From positions 226,623 to 290,622 of the forward strand of contig LWTK01000020.1 of the NCBI GenBank assembly GCA_003326205.1: a stretch of DNA of 64,000 nucleotides, in the 5' to 3' direction. The notes under the pieces were generated by a model that did no database searches, was not told the DNA's origin, and saw nothing but the letters and a program-made list of their open reading frames with translations. This document shows positions 1 to 8,300 of this stretch, piece by piece. Both the position numbers and the translations under genes were made by a program. This stretch comes from Nostoc sp. ATCC 43529. Its GTDB lineage: Bacteria > Cyanobacteriota > Cyanobacteriia > Cyanobacteriales > Nostocaceae. The stretch's first letter is position 1; each line of letters begins with the position of its first letter.

Positions 1-989
1 TAACGCTTTTGTGCTGTTGGTTTTAATCCACGGATATAAGCCATACCATTATTTCTGTCTACATTAAAAAATGCCTTATAACCATCTGTAAAATTAATCA
101 AAACTGTTCCCTGCATCAGGGCTTCTTCTAAGCCAGTTCTGGTTAGATAAGCAAGACTTTGAACTTTGCCAAATTCTCTACCGCCTGGTTCATAAATACC
201 TGACAAAACATCTTGTTTTGTGTATTTAGTGTAGAATTTATCGGTATTAGAGTTGTCTTTTAGGCTATAAATTCCTGTATTGAAAGTAGAAGTTTTCTTC
301 CGAGAACCAGTATGAGTAAAAACCGCGTATTTAGTAATTCTTAATTGTTTTTGTTGTTTATTTTTGGGGTTGTAGGCAGTCCATTTAATAACTCGAAAAT
401 TAGCATTGATAAATTTAGGGTCTTGTAACCTAGTGGCTCGACCATTAGAAATATCTTCTTTTAAGATAGCACTCATGAAGTCCAAGGTTTTGAGGACATC
501 TTGGACAGTAACTCCTTGAGTAGCAAGCACTCCTGTACGCTGAATATCTGGGTCTTGGGAAGCGTAGTCTTGAAAATATTTTCTAGTATTGACGAGAACA
601 GTTAATAAATCTTTCTGATTAAAGTTAACCTTATTACTTGGCAGTTTGACTGAGGAAAAAACTTGACTACCTTTAACGCTATATTTATATTTTTTAAACT
701 CATCAACAACTGGATAGGGTGTAGATGAAGGAGCATTTTGTTTGTCTGTTTTTTGTTCAGCTACAAAAGAATTTTGAAACTTGGAGGTGAGTGTATAAGG
801 AGTTTGATTTGATGCAAAAGAAATATTTGGTTGAAGTAAGGCAGAATTTTCTTGTTGAGTAAAGCCTTGTTCTTGTGGGGTTAGTTGTTTAGTTTTTGAT
901 TGACTATATAGATAGCTACTGGCTAAACTGGCAAGTATTAAACCAGCACAACCTAGTGTAAGCCGGAATTTTTGGTTAAATAATACCAT
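1..989 (-). CDS. Exported protein, C-terminus beyond the window (partial)
   Basis: An open frame on the minus strand starts at the ATG at 989-987 and runs off the left edge, so about 329 codons are visible. The N-terminus has a basic start followed by a hydrophobic stretch (residues about 9-28, LGCAGLILASLASSYLY), fitting a signal peptide or membrane anchor. A low-complexity Gln/Ser/Thr linker follows, then a folded region containing SGIYEPGG, LTRTGLEEAL and FFNVDRNNGMAYIRGL. These blocks recall cyanobacterial periplasmic proteins annotated near MltA/3D-domain murein transglycosylases, but the catalytic part would lie outside the window, so the assignment is tentative. It follows murG by about 98 bp on the same strand and could share its transcript. 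Confidence 0.6.
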   Translation of the reverse strand, partial: MVLFNQKFRLTLGCAGLILASLASSYLYSQSKTKQLTPQEQGFTQQENSALLQPNISFASNQTPYTLTSKFQNSFVAEQKTDKQNAPSSTPYPVVDEFKKYKYSVKGSQVFSSVKLPSNKVNFNQKDLLTVLVNTRKYFQDYASQDPDIQRTGVLATQGVTVQDVLKTLDFMSAILKEDISNGRATRLQDPKFINANFRVIKWTAYNPKNKQQKQLRITKYAVFTHTGSRKKTSTFNTGIYSLKDNSNTDKFYTKYTKQDVLSGIYEPGGREFGKVQSLAYLTRTGLEEALMQGTVLINFTDGYKAFFNVDRNNGMAYIRGLKPTAQKR

Positions 990-1087
990 TTGGGGTTTGA
1001 GATTTTAAATTTTGAATTATGGCAGGCAACAGGCAATAGGCAATTTTTATTGTTTGTTATTATTTTCAACTTTTAATTTTGAATTGT

Positions 1088-2164
1088 TTACGTTTCTACC
1101 ACCTCACGCACTAACTGTGCCAATTTTTCAGCACTATCGGGAACTGCGATCGCCTTTGCTTTTTCCCCCATCTTGGCTAACTCTTGGGGCGATCGCAATA
1201 AATTCAACACATTACTTTGCAATTCTTGTGCTGTCAACTGCGATTGCTTGAGGGTTAACGCCGCACCAGCTTTGGTGAATACTTCTGCATTGTAGGATTG
1301 ATGGTCTTCTGCGGCAAAGGGATAAGGAATCAAAATCGCTGGGGTTCCACACACTGCCAATTCTGTCAAGCTACCGGCACCAGAACGACTAATGGCAATA
1401 GTAGCTCGTCGCAACAATGCCGCCATATTGTTGTAGAAAGGTAAGGCAATGTATTGTGGATGTTTGAGGCTATCTGCATCGGGATCGCGATCGCCAGTTA
1501 AGTGTACTACATAAGCGCCAGCATCAAACCAAGCATTTGCACATTCGCGCACTAATTTATTAATACCGACTGCCCCCTGGCTGCCACCAAAGACGACAAT
1601 TAAAGGAACGTTTTCGGGGATCGCTAAATCTAGTGGTGCATTGATTCCATCATCGAGGAATTGCGCTCTCACAGGAGTGCCAACGCAGACATTTTTGGCA
1701 CGGGGTAAATACTTAGCGGCGACTTCAAATCCCAAAGCTACCACACTACACCAAGGGCCAAAAAAGCGAGTTACTTTACCTGGTAAAGCGTTAGATTCGT
1801 GGAAAATCACAGGTAAACCAACCGAACGCGCCGCAATTACCGCAGGGCCGGCAATATAACCACCTGTGGTAAACACTCCTTGAAAATTTCCCTGTTTGAG
1901 AATTCGCCTGACTTGGAAAATCGAACCCGCGAGTCTAGCTAAAGTGCGAAGCGAAGCAATGCTAAACCCTTGCTGAAACCCTTCAACTGCAATAGTATTC
2001 AAGGGATACTCTTTAGGGACAAGTTCAGTTTCTAGGCGATTGGGTACTCCCAGCCATTCTATTTGATAATCTGGCAGTTTTTCGGCTAGTGCGATCGCTG
2101 GAAACAAATGTCCACCAGTTCCACTGGCAGCTATTAATAATTTGATTGGTGCGTTTGCCATCAA
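1088..2164 (-). CDS. murG: MurG, UDP-GlcNAc:lipid I N-acetylglucosaminyltransferase
   Basis: Transfers GlcNAc from UDP-GlcNAc to lipid I, forming lipid II for peptidoglycan at the inner face of the cytoplasmic membrane. The 358-residue protein has the usual family length. It shows the N-terminal glycine loop ASGTGGHLFPAIALAE (residues about 13-28), the acceptor-side motif TGGYIAGP, the second glycine-rich loop VVFGGSQGAVGIN, and the donor-binding block SRSGAGSLTELAVCGTPAILIPYPFAAEDHQ split across the C-terminal GT-B domain. Either of two adjacent ATGs (2164 or 2161) could be the start. No other mur or fts gene lies nearby, so it stands alone as is common in cyanobacteria. Confidence 0.96.
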   Translation of the reverse strand: MMANAPIKLLIAASGTGGHLFPAIALAEKLPDYQIEWLGVPNRLETELVPKEYPLNTIAVEGFQQGFSIASLRTLARLAGSIFQVRRILKQGNFQGVFTTGGYIAGPAVIAARSVGLPVIFHESNALPGKVTRFFGPWCSVVALGFEVAAKYLPRAKNVCVGTPVRAQFLDDGINAPLDLAIPENVPLIVVFGGSQGAVGINKLVRECANAWFDAGAYVVHLTGDRDPDADSLKHPQYIALPFYNNMAALLRRATIAISRSGAGSLTELAVCGTPAILIPYPFAAEDHQSYNAEVFTKAGAALTLKQSQLTAQELQSNVLNLLRSPQELAKMGEKAKAIAVPDSAEKLAQLVREVVET

Positions 2165-2245
2165 ACCTCTACCGTTTAGCGTCTAAGTTAACTAAGATAA
2201 AGCAATTTCCTTACCTTCTCTAATCAAATCAGTAAACTCTTACCA

Positions 2246-3076
2246 ATGAGTAACATTTTAGTGAAACGCAAACTTAGATTATCAACCAGCATCGGGCTGA
2301 TTTCATTCCTGGTGACACTTGGTTTAACAAATGCTTGGCAAGCCACTCAAGCCAGTACACCACAGCAATTAGTCCAAACAACTACAGCCCAAAATGCACC
2401 AGCCGAACTGAAAAACTTGTTGACACAAGTTGATGCTGCTGCAAGCAAAGGCGATGCCAAAGGCGTGTTACAGTTTTACGCCCCCAATTTCACTCATGGA
2501 GATGGGTTAAATCTCCAAACCTTGGAAAAGTCTCTGGTTTCACTTTGGCAACGATATCCTAAATTGCAATATAGTACTAAACTGCTGTCTGCAAAATCTG
2601 AGGGTAACGCCATTATCGCCGAAATAGAAACTAAAATAATCGGCTCACCCTCCGCTAACAGTAAGAATTTGGCTCTTAATGCCACAATTAAATCGCGTCA
2701 GCGCGTCGTTGGTGGCAAAATTGTCCGCCAAGAGATTTTATCAGAACGCACGCAACTTACCTCTGGAGCCAACCCACCGCAAGTTGAGATTAAATTGCCA
2801 GAGCAAGTGAAAGTCGGACAGAAGTATAATTTTGATGCGATCGTTCAAGAACCACTTGGTGATGATTTTCTCTTAGGAACGGCACTACAGGAACCGATTC
2901 GACCAGATAAATATCTCAGCCCAACATCCGTGGATTTACAATTGCTTACATCTGGTGGAGTGTTTAAAGAAGGACAAGCGCCATCTATTCCTGGGAACCA
3001 ATGGGTTTCTGCCGTGATCCTACGGGGTAATGGAATGACGATGGTAACTCAGCGCCTGCAAGTGGTGAAGAAGTAG
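2246..3076 (+). CDS. Exported protein with an NTF2/SnoaL-like domain
   Basis: A 276-residue protein of unknown function. Residues 1-36 form a signal peptide: KRKLRL, then a hydrophobic core (IGLISFLVTLGLT) and an AxA-type end near QATQAS. Residues about 50-165 (from AELKNLLTQVDAAASKGD through IETKIIG and IKSRQRVVGGKIVRQEI) have the helix-then-curved-sheet pattern of NTF2/SnoaL-like domains. The rest is a beta-rich tail (VEIKLPEQVKVGQKYNFDAIVQEP). It probably sits in the periplasm or thylakoid lumen. It is divergent from murG with an 81-bp spacer. The stop codon lies inside the first copy of a 17-bp direct repeat. Confidence 0.75.
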   Translation: MSNILVKRKLRLSTSIGLISFLVTLGLTNAWQATQASTPQQLVQTTTAQNAPAELKNLLTQVDAAASKGDAKGVLQFYAPNFTHGDGLNLQTLEKSLVSLWQRYPKLQYSTKLLSAKSEGNAIIAEIETKIIGSPSANSKNLALNATIKSRQRVVGGKIVRQEILSERTQLTSGANPPQVEIKLPEQVKVGQKYNFDAIVQEPLGDDFLLGTALQEPIRPDKYLSPTSVDLQLLTSGGVFKEGQAPSIPGNQWVSAVILRGNGMTMVTQRLQVVKK

Positions 3077-3113
3077 AGACGCGATTCATCGCCCTTGTAG
3101 AGACGCGATTCAT
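3073..3113. repeat. 17-bp direct repeat pair
   Basis: The unit gtagagacgcgattcat occurs at 3073-3089 and 3097-3113. The first copy includes the stop codon of the upstream gene. This 'tagagacgcgat' word belongs to interspersed repeats common in Nostoc-type genomes. Confidence 0.7.
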
Positions 3114-3320
3114 AGCGTCTGTTAAAAATTAGTGCGCTAGACTACTAGCGTACTAAAAATATCGATCTCGGTTACTTTGAATCCATTGCTATTACGTTCA
3201 TTAAAGCCTTTTACGAGTAGCGATCGCTCTTTGATTCTCGGTTATTGCCTGTTCTCTACTATACCTAAGGCTGTAACAATGTAACAATAGCGATCGCAAC
3301 CCAACAAATCATAATCACCA

Positions 3321-4370
3321 GTGAACGCACCTACCAACGTCTCCGCGCAAACTCAAAATCGCAAAGCAGATCACATCCGCATTTGCTTAGAAGAAGATGT
3401 CCAGTGTCACGAAGTCACCAACGGACTCGAACGCTATCGCTTCACCCATTGTTGCTTACCGGAACTAGACTATAGTGACATTGACATCAGTACAAATTTT
3501 TTGGGTAAACACCTCGGCGCACCTTTGTTAATTTCTTCCATGACTGGAGGAACCGAACAAGCAGGAACGATTAATCAACGCTTGGCCCAAGTCGCCCAAC
3601 ACTACAAAATTGCAATGGGTGTCGGTTCCCAGCGAGTAGCGGTGGAAAAACCCCAGGTAGCCGATACTTTTGCTGTCCGCAAGTATGCACCGGATGTTTT
3701 ACTATTTGCCAACTTGGGGGCTGTGCAACTTAACTATAAATATGGCTTAGATGAATGTCTGCGGGTAGTCGATATCCTAGAAGCGGATGCGTTGATTTTA
3801 CACATTAACCCCCTACAAGAGTGCATTCAACCAAAAGGTGATATTAATTTTAAAGGTTTAATTGACAATATTTCTAAAGTATGCTCTAAAATGCCAGTAC
3901 CAGTAATTGCTAAGGAAGTGGGTAATGGCATTTCAGCTGCGATCGCCAAGAAACTCTTAGATGCTGGAGTCACAGCCATTGATGTCGCTGGCGCGGGTGG
4001 TACTTCCTGGGCGAAGGTAGAAAGCGAACGGGCTGAAAATGCCTTGCAACGTCGCTTGGGGAGGACATTTGCCGATTGGGGTTTACCGACAGCAGAGTGC
4101 ATTACGAGTATTCGAGCGATCGCGCCAGATGTGCCATTAATTGCTTCGGGTGGATTGCGTCATGGCTTAGATGCAGCAATGGCGATCGCTTTAGGAGCAG
4201 ACATCGCCGGTTTTGCAATGCCCTTCCTGAAAGCAGCAGCAGTTTCACAAACAGCAGTTGCGGAACTTGCGGAAGTACTAATTGCCGAAATCAACACAGT
4301 ATTATTTTGCACAGGCAATGCCACCTTGTCTGAGTTAAAACACTCTGACAGTTTACAGCGCATAAAATAA
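3321..4370 (+). CDS. fni: Type 2 isopentenyl-diphosphate delta-isomerase
   Basis: Interconverts isopentenyl and dimethylallyl diphosphate with FMN and NADPH, balancing the C5 precursors of carotenoids, phytol and quinones made by the MEP pathway. The 349-residue length fits the family. Visible motifs are [14 protein letters not shown] near the N-terminus, [48 protein letters not shown] and the FMN-phosphate loop [12 protein letters not shown] near residue 275. It begins with GTG. The enzyme is typical of cyanobacteria, which generally use the flavin-dependent type 2 form. Spacers on both sides are over 200 bp, so it is probably monocistronic. Confidence 0.96.
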   Translation: MNAPTNVSAQTQNRKADHIRICLEEDVQCHEVTNGLERYRFTHCCLPELDYSDIDISTNFLGKHLGAPLLISSMTGGTEQAGTINQRLAQVAQHYKIAMGVGSQRVAVEKPQVADTFAVRKYAPDVLLFANLGAVQLNYKYGLDECLRVVDILEADALILHINPLQECIQPKGDINFKGLIDNISKVCSKMPVPVIAKEVGNGISAAIAKKLLDAGVTAIDVAGAGGTSWAKVESERAENALQRRLGRTFADWGLPTAECITSIRAIAPDVPLIASGGLRHGLDAAMAIALGADIAGFAMPFLKAAAVSQTAVAELAEVLIAEINTVLFCTGNATLSELKHSDSLQRIK

Positions 4371-4395
4371 TTGGTAATTCGTAATTCGTAATTAT

Positions 4396-4480
4396 GACTT
4401 ACGCATTATACAAATTGGCTATGATGTGCATAATGGTTGGTTCACAACAGAAGATAGACAATTTGTACAGTGCGTAAGTC
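4396..4480. repeat. 85-bp inverted-repeat element (MITE-like)
   Basis: The left arm at 4396-4417 (starting gacttacgca, ending acaaattg) pairs with the right arm at 4459-4480 with 18 of 22 positions matching. About 40 bp lie between the arms. It looks like a non-autonomous insertion element. AT-rich words (aattcgtaatt, attacgaatt) flank it, but I cannot define a clean target duplication. Confidence 0.5.
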
Positions 4481-4610
4481 CTAGAATTATGTTTTTTATC
4501 TCCATCAATAAAGAAGGGCTTGTACCATTAATTACGAATTAGAAACTTGTGCTGAGCGACGCCGTTGGCGGAGCCTCTCGTAGAGAAGCATTACGAATTA
4601 CGATTTTTAT

Positions 4611-7600
4611 TTAGCCACACACCAAATCCCACAACAAATCAATTCCATTTCCTACATATTTTGAATTCTGGTGTTCCTTAATCCATTGGGCAAGAGTAGT
4701 CACCAAACTAGAAGTTTTTTTGCCGATTTTACCCAGCGCATCTGTGGCACTAGAACGAACAGAAGAGTTTGGGTCTTCTATGAGTTTAATTAAGTCTTGA
4801 ATTACCGCTTCTGAAGCGATTTTACCTAGCGCATCTACGGCATTAGAACGCACATAATAGTTTGGGTCTTCTATGAGTTTAATTAAGCCAGGAATTGCTG
4901 CTTCTGAGCCGATTTGACCAAGTGCGTCCGCGGCACTAGAACGCATAGAATAGTCTGGGTTTTGTGTAAGTTTAATTAACTCAGGAATTGCTACTTCTAA
5001 ACCAATTTTACCGAGTGCATTTGCCGCATCAAAACGCACAGATGTATCCGGGTCTTCTATGAGTTTAATTAAGCCAGGAATTACCGCTTCTAAAGCGATT
5101 TGACCGAACGCATCTGCGGCGCGAGAACGTACAAAAGAGTCTGGGTCTTGTGTGAGTTTAATTAAGCCAGGAATTGCTGCTTCTGAGCCAATTTGACCAA
5201 ACGCATTTGCCGCACTAGAACGGACAGAAGAGTTTGGGTCTTCTATGAGTTTAATTAATCCAGGAATTACTGCTTCTGAACCAATTTGACCGAACGCATT
5301 TGCCGCACTAGAACGGACAGAAGAGTTTGGGTCTTCTATAAGTTTAATTAAACCAGGAATTGCTGCTTCTGAACCAATTTTACCAAGCGCATCTGCGGCA
5401 CGAGAACGTACAGAAGAGTCTGGGTCTTGTGTGAGTTTAATTAAGCTAGGAATTACTGCTTCTAAACCAATTTTACCAAGCGCATCTGCGGCGCTATAAC
5501 GCACAGAAGAGTCTGGGTCTTCTATGAGTTTCATTAAACCGGGAATTGCTGCTTCTAAACCGATTTGACCAAGCGCATCTGCGGCACTAGAACGCACAGA
5601 ATAGTTTGGATCTTGTATGAGTTTAATTAATTCAGGAATTACGGCTTCTGAACCGATTTGTCCCAGTGCATCCGCGGCACGAGAACGTACAGAAGAGTCT
5701 GGGTCTTCTATGAGTTTAATTAAGCCAGGAATTGCCGCCTCTGAGCCGATTCTACCAAGTGCATCTGCGGCACTGGAACGCACAGAAGAGTCTGGGTCTT
5801 CTATGAGTTTAATTAATCCAGGAATTGCAGTTTCTGAACCAATTTTGCCAAGGGTATCTGCGGTACTAGAACGCACAGATGAATCTGGATATTTTATGAG
5901 TTTAATTAAACCAGGAATTGCTGTTTTTGAACCGATTTTACCAAGTGTATCTCCGGCAATATAACTTAAATAAAATTCTGAGTTTTTTATGAGTTTAATT
6001 AAGCCAGGAATTGCAATTTCTGAACCGATTTTACCAAGTGCATCTGCGGCACTAGAACTTACAGATAAATCTTGATTTTCTATGAGTTTAAGTAAGCCAG
6101 GAATTGCCGCTTCTGAACCGAGTTTACTAAGCACATCTACCGCACTAGAACGTACAGAAAAGTCTGAATTATCTATGAGTTTAAGTAAGCAAGGAATTGT
6201 CGCTTCTCTCTCTCCCAAAGCTGTTCGATATTCTTGAAACCGTACTCGTTCTATTTGTTCTTTTTTATCTTTTAATAATTGCAAGGTTTGAGTTTCAAAA
6301 GCTGTTTCATTCAGACTACAAAGAGTTTGAAAAACTTGTGATTTAATCTTAGAACTGATTTGTGGTGAATCGCTTATTTCCAGTTCTACTAAAGCCTGTA
6401 AAATTTCATCTGCCAGTTGATTATCTGCAACTTTCAAGTCTTTGGGATTTTCGGCAAGGCAATTGCCAGCAAAAAACAAATCGCGGTGTAGCCATTCCTC
6501 ATATTCGCTGTGCTGCTTTAAAATTGCCTGAATCGCTTTGGCCGCTGGTTTTGGTTTTTGTTGAGCAATTAGCAGTAACAATACTTCTCGCCAATGAGCA
6601 TCGTGAAGATGGCCTTTGATATGCTTTAGAATAATGCCGAAATCATCCTCATTGTAACGCTGGTAGATAATTTCTTGGCTGCAAAGATATTCTTGAAAAG
6701 TTTTATGCACAAAGGCGTAGCAGTCTTGTCCTTGTTCGTTTAGCAACCCTGTGCGCTCTCTAATAAATTTTACAAAGCGTTCTGCTTCTTCTTTAGCTTC
6801 ATCACTTGCAATTTGTTTTAGTGTTTCTATATGTCTGGTTAATTGATATATTAGCTCATCGCGATCTATTAGTGTACCGCCTTCTTTATCTCCTGTATTT
6901 CCTTGGGTATGAATCCAGTAAGCTAGACTTTCTAACAAACGACGCAAATCATCTAGCGATAAATATTTAAAGACCAAATGATTGGTAAATTCTTTGTTTG
7001 AATCCCAAGAAGTTAATAAAGTTTCTACTGCTTTTTCATATAGCTTATGGCGCTCTTTTGGCAAAATAGCTTCGTAGCGATGAATTAAAGCAATAATCGT
7101 TAATAGTAACGGATTTGTTGCTAATAGCTTAATCCGGTCATTATCAGAAAGCGCTTTTTTCAGACTATCTTTGCGTCGTTGCGCCTCTAGTGAATCTACA
7201 ATGCGGCTATCATACCAACGTTTAATAAACTCTTCTATCTTAGGATCGTCAAATGGCTGGAGTTGATAGTGAGGAAAATCTTCTGTGTGGAAAAAGTCAC
7301 GTCTGTAGCCAGCAGGACGAGAAGTAATAATTGCTTGATTTTGAGGAAATTGTCCTAAAAATTCTTCAATCTGCCTAACAACTTCATACCGCTTTAGTGA
7401 ATCTGCAACTTCATCCAAACCATCTAATAAAATTAAAGCTTGTCCATTTTTGAGCCAATGCTTAAAAAAATTAGGTGGTAGCTGTTTTCTAAGTAAATTG
7501 CGCTGAGTAAACTGATTTACATACTCTAAAATGCTGCTATTCTCTTGTCTTGCAAAGTCACGAACTTTTACCAAAATTGGCAGTAAATCTGTACCTTCTT

Positions 7601-8057
7601 TTAGTCCAAGTTTTTCTTGTTTATCTTGAGCCAGCATCACAGCAAAATAACTCATCAAAGTAGTTTTACCCGAACCTGGTGCCCCCAATAAAACTAATTT
7701 CCGAGAAGAAGTTTCGCTTAATAGCTGTTGTGCAGAAAACTTTTTTCCGGTCTGATTTTCTAATTGTGCTAGTTGACGTTGCTGGCGGATTAATTCTAGC
7801 TGACGCTTGCTTGATAATTCATTAGGTACAGATAAATCAATATCCGTTTGAGAATCTATTTGTTTGTGACTAGTTTTTATTTCCTCCACTACATCAGGCA
7901 TGACAAAAATCTGGCTAGATTTCGCAGATTTATCCACCTCTTGACCAGTAACCGCAATCCCAGCAAATTTAATATCATCAAACCACTGTGCCAGCTGCCT
8001 ACAATATTCTTCTTTAGTATCTTGAAATATTTGTATATTCATGCTGCCCTTATTCAC
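4611..8057 (-). CDS. NACHT NTPase with 16 C-terminal HEAT-like repeats (NLR-like)
   Basis: A 1148-residue STAND-type protein. A short N-terminal region (1-110) leads into a NACHT NTPase with Walker A GAPGSGKTT (residues 125-133), Walker B ALILLDGLDEVAD (about 207-219), sensor ITSRPAGYRRDF and the NLLLLTIIALIHRYE-type block (here NPLLLTIIALIHRYE). Helical winged regions follow up to about residue 610, including YAFVHKTFQEYLCSQEI. Residues about 612-1112 are 16 consecutive 31-residue units (consensus AIPGLIKLIEDPDSSVRSSA then DALGKIGSE). Such proteins are STAND sensors, and several bacterial NACHT proteins act in phage defence. That role is an inference here. Its paralogue lies directly upstream on the same strand. 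The start could also be Met6. Confidence 0.88.
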   Translation of the reverse strand: MNKGSMNIQIFQDTKEEYCRQLAQWFDDIKFAGIAVTGQEVDKSAKSSQIFVMPDVVEEIKTSHKQIDSQTDIDLSVPNELSSKRQLELIRQQRQLAQLENQTGKKFSAQQLLSETSSRKLVLLGAPGSGKTTLMSYFAVMLAQDKQEKLGLKEGTDLLPILVKVRDFARQENSSILEYVNQFTQRNLLRKQLPPNFFKHWLKNGQALILLDGLDEVADSLKRYEVVRQIEEFLGQFPQNQAIITSRPAGYRRDFFHTEDFPHYQLQPFDDPKIEEFIKRWYDSRIVDSLEAQRRKDSLKKALSDNDRIKLLATNPLLLTIIALIHRYEAILPKERHKLYEKAVETLLTSWDSNKEFTNHLVFKYLSLDDLRRLLESLAYWIHTQGNTGDKEGGTLIDRDELIYQLTRHIETLKQIASDEAKEEAERFVKFIRERTGLLNEQGQDCYAFVHKTFQEYLCSQEIIYQRYNEDDFGIILKHIKGHLHDAHWREVLLLLIAQQKPKPAAKAIQAILKQHSEYEEWLHRDLFFAGNCLAENPKDLKVADNQLADEILQALVELEISDSPQISSKIKSQVFQTLCSLNETAFETQTLQLLKDKKEQIERVRFQEYRTALGEREATIPCLLKLIDNSDFSVRSSAVDVLSKLGSEAAIPGLLKLIENQDLSVSSSAADALGKIGSEIAIPGLIKLIKNSEFYLSYIAGDTLGKIGSKTAIPGLIKLIKYPDSSVRSSTADTLGKIGSETAIPGLIKLIEDPDSSVRSSAADALGRIGSEAAIPGLIKLIEDPDSSVRSRAADALGQIGSEAVIPELIKLIQDPNYSVRSSAADALGQIGLEAAIPGLMKLIEDPDSSVRYSAADALGKIGLEAVIPSLIKLTQDPDSSVRSRAADALGKIGSEAAIPGLIKLIEDPNSSVRSSAANAFGQIGSEAVIPGLIKLIEDPNSSVRSSAANAFGQIGSEAAIPGLIKLTQDPDSFVRSRAADAFGQIALEAVIPGLIKLIEDPDTSVRFDAANALGKIGLEVAIPELIKLTQNPDYSMRSSAADALGQIGSEAAIPGLIKLIEDPNYYVRSNAVDALGKIASEAVIQDLIKLIEDPNSSVRSSATDALGKIGKKTSSLVTTLAQWIKEHQNSKYVGNGIDLLWDLVCG
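4730..6200 (-). repeat. 93-bp coding tandem repeat array (HEAT units)
   Basis: Within the NACHT-HEAT gene, a 93-bp unit repeats about 16 times. The top-strand word gagtttaattaagccaggaa recurs every 93 bp with few changes. Units towards the 3' end of the gene are more alike than the first three or four, whose codons and residues have drifted (for example NSEFYLSYIAGDT). This suggests recent unit duplication or gene conversion. Confidence 0.9.
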
Positions 8058-8125
8058 CTATTGTAGACTGTATTCTGACTCATCATTAGAGAATGTTTGA
8101 AAAGTCCTCTTGTTGGTATCAAAAG

Positions 8126-8249
8126 TTTTAGATCCCTCTAAATATCCCTTAAAAAGGGAGACTTTGATTCCGGTTACCCCCTTTTTAAGGGGGGGTGACT
8201 TTGATTCAGGTTCCCCCCCTTAAAAAGGGGGGTTAGGGGGGATCTAAAA
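8126..8249. repeat. Palindromic intergenic repeat between the two NACHT genes
   Basis: Outer arms ttttagatcc (8126) and ggatctaaaa (ending 8249) enclose several G-run/C-run hairpins of the type cccttaaaaaggg. This is a common cyanobacterial interspersed repeat. It fills most of the 243-bp spacer and may fold into strong hairpins in the transcript, separating expression of the two genes. Confidence 0.6.
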
Positions 8250-8300
8250 GTGCCTAAAGTCACAGCAAAACCCTTTTGAAACAACCTCTTAGTGGGAGTA

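Noticed and set aside
5617..5964. Plus-strand open frame inside the NACHT-HEAT gene (Ser/Pro/Glu-rich repeats)
   Set aside because: It is the antisense reading of the 93-bp HEAT repeats, which keep several frames open. No start signal or family match.
8126..8249. Intergenic repeat between the NACHT genes as an insertion sequence
   Set aside because: No coding capacity or target duplication was found. It matches common G/C-run palindromes, so it is listed only as a repeat.
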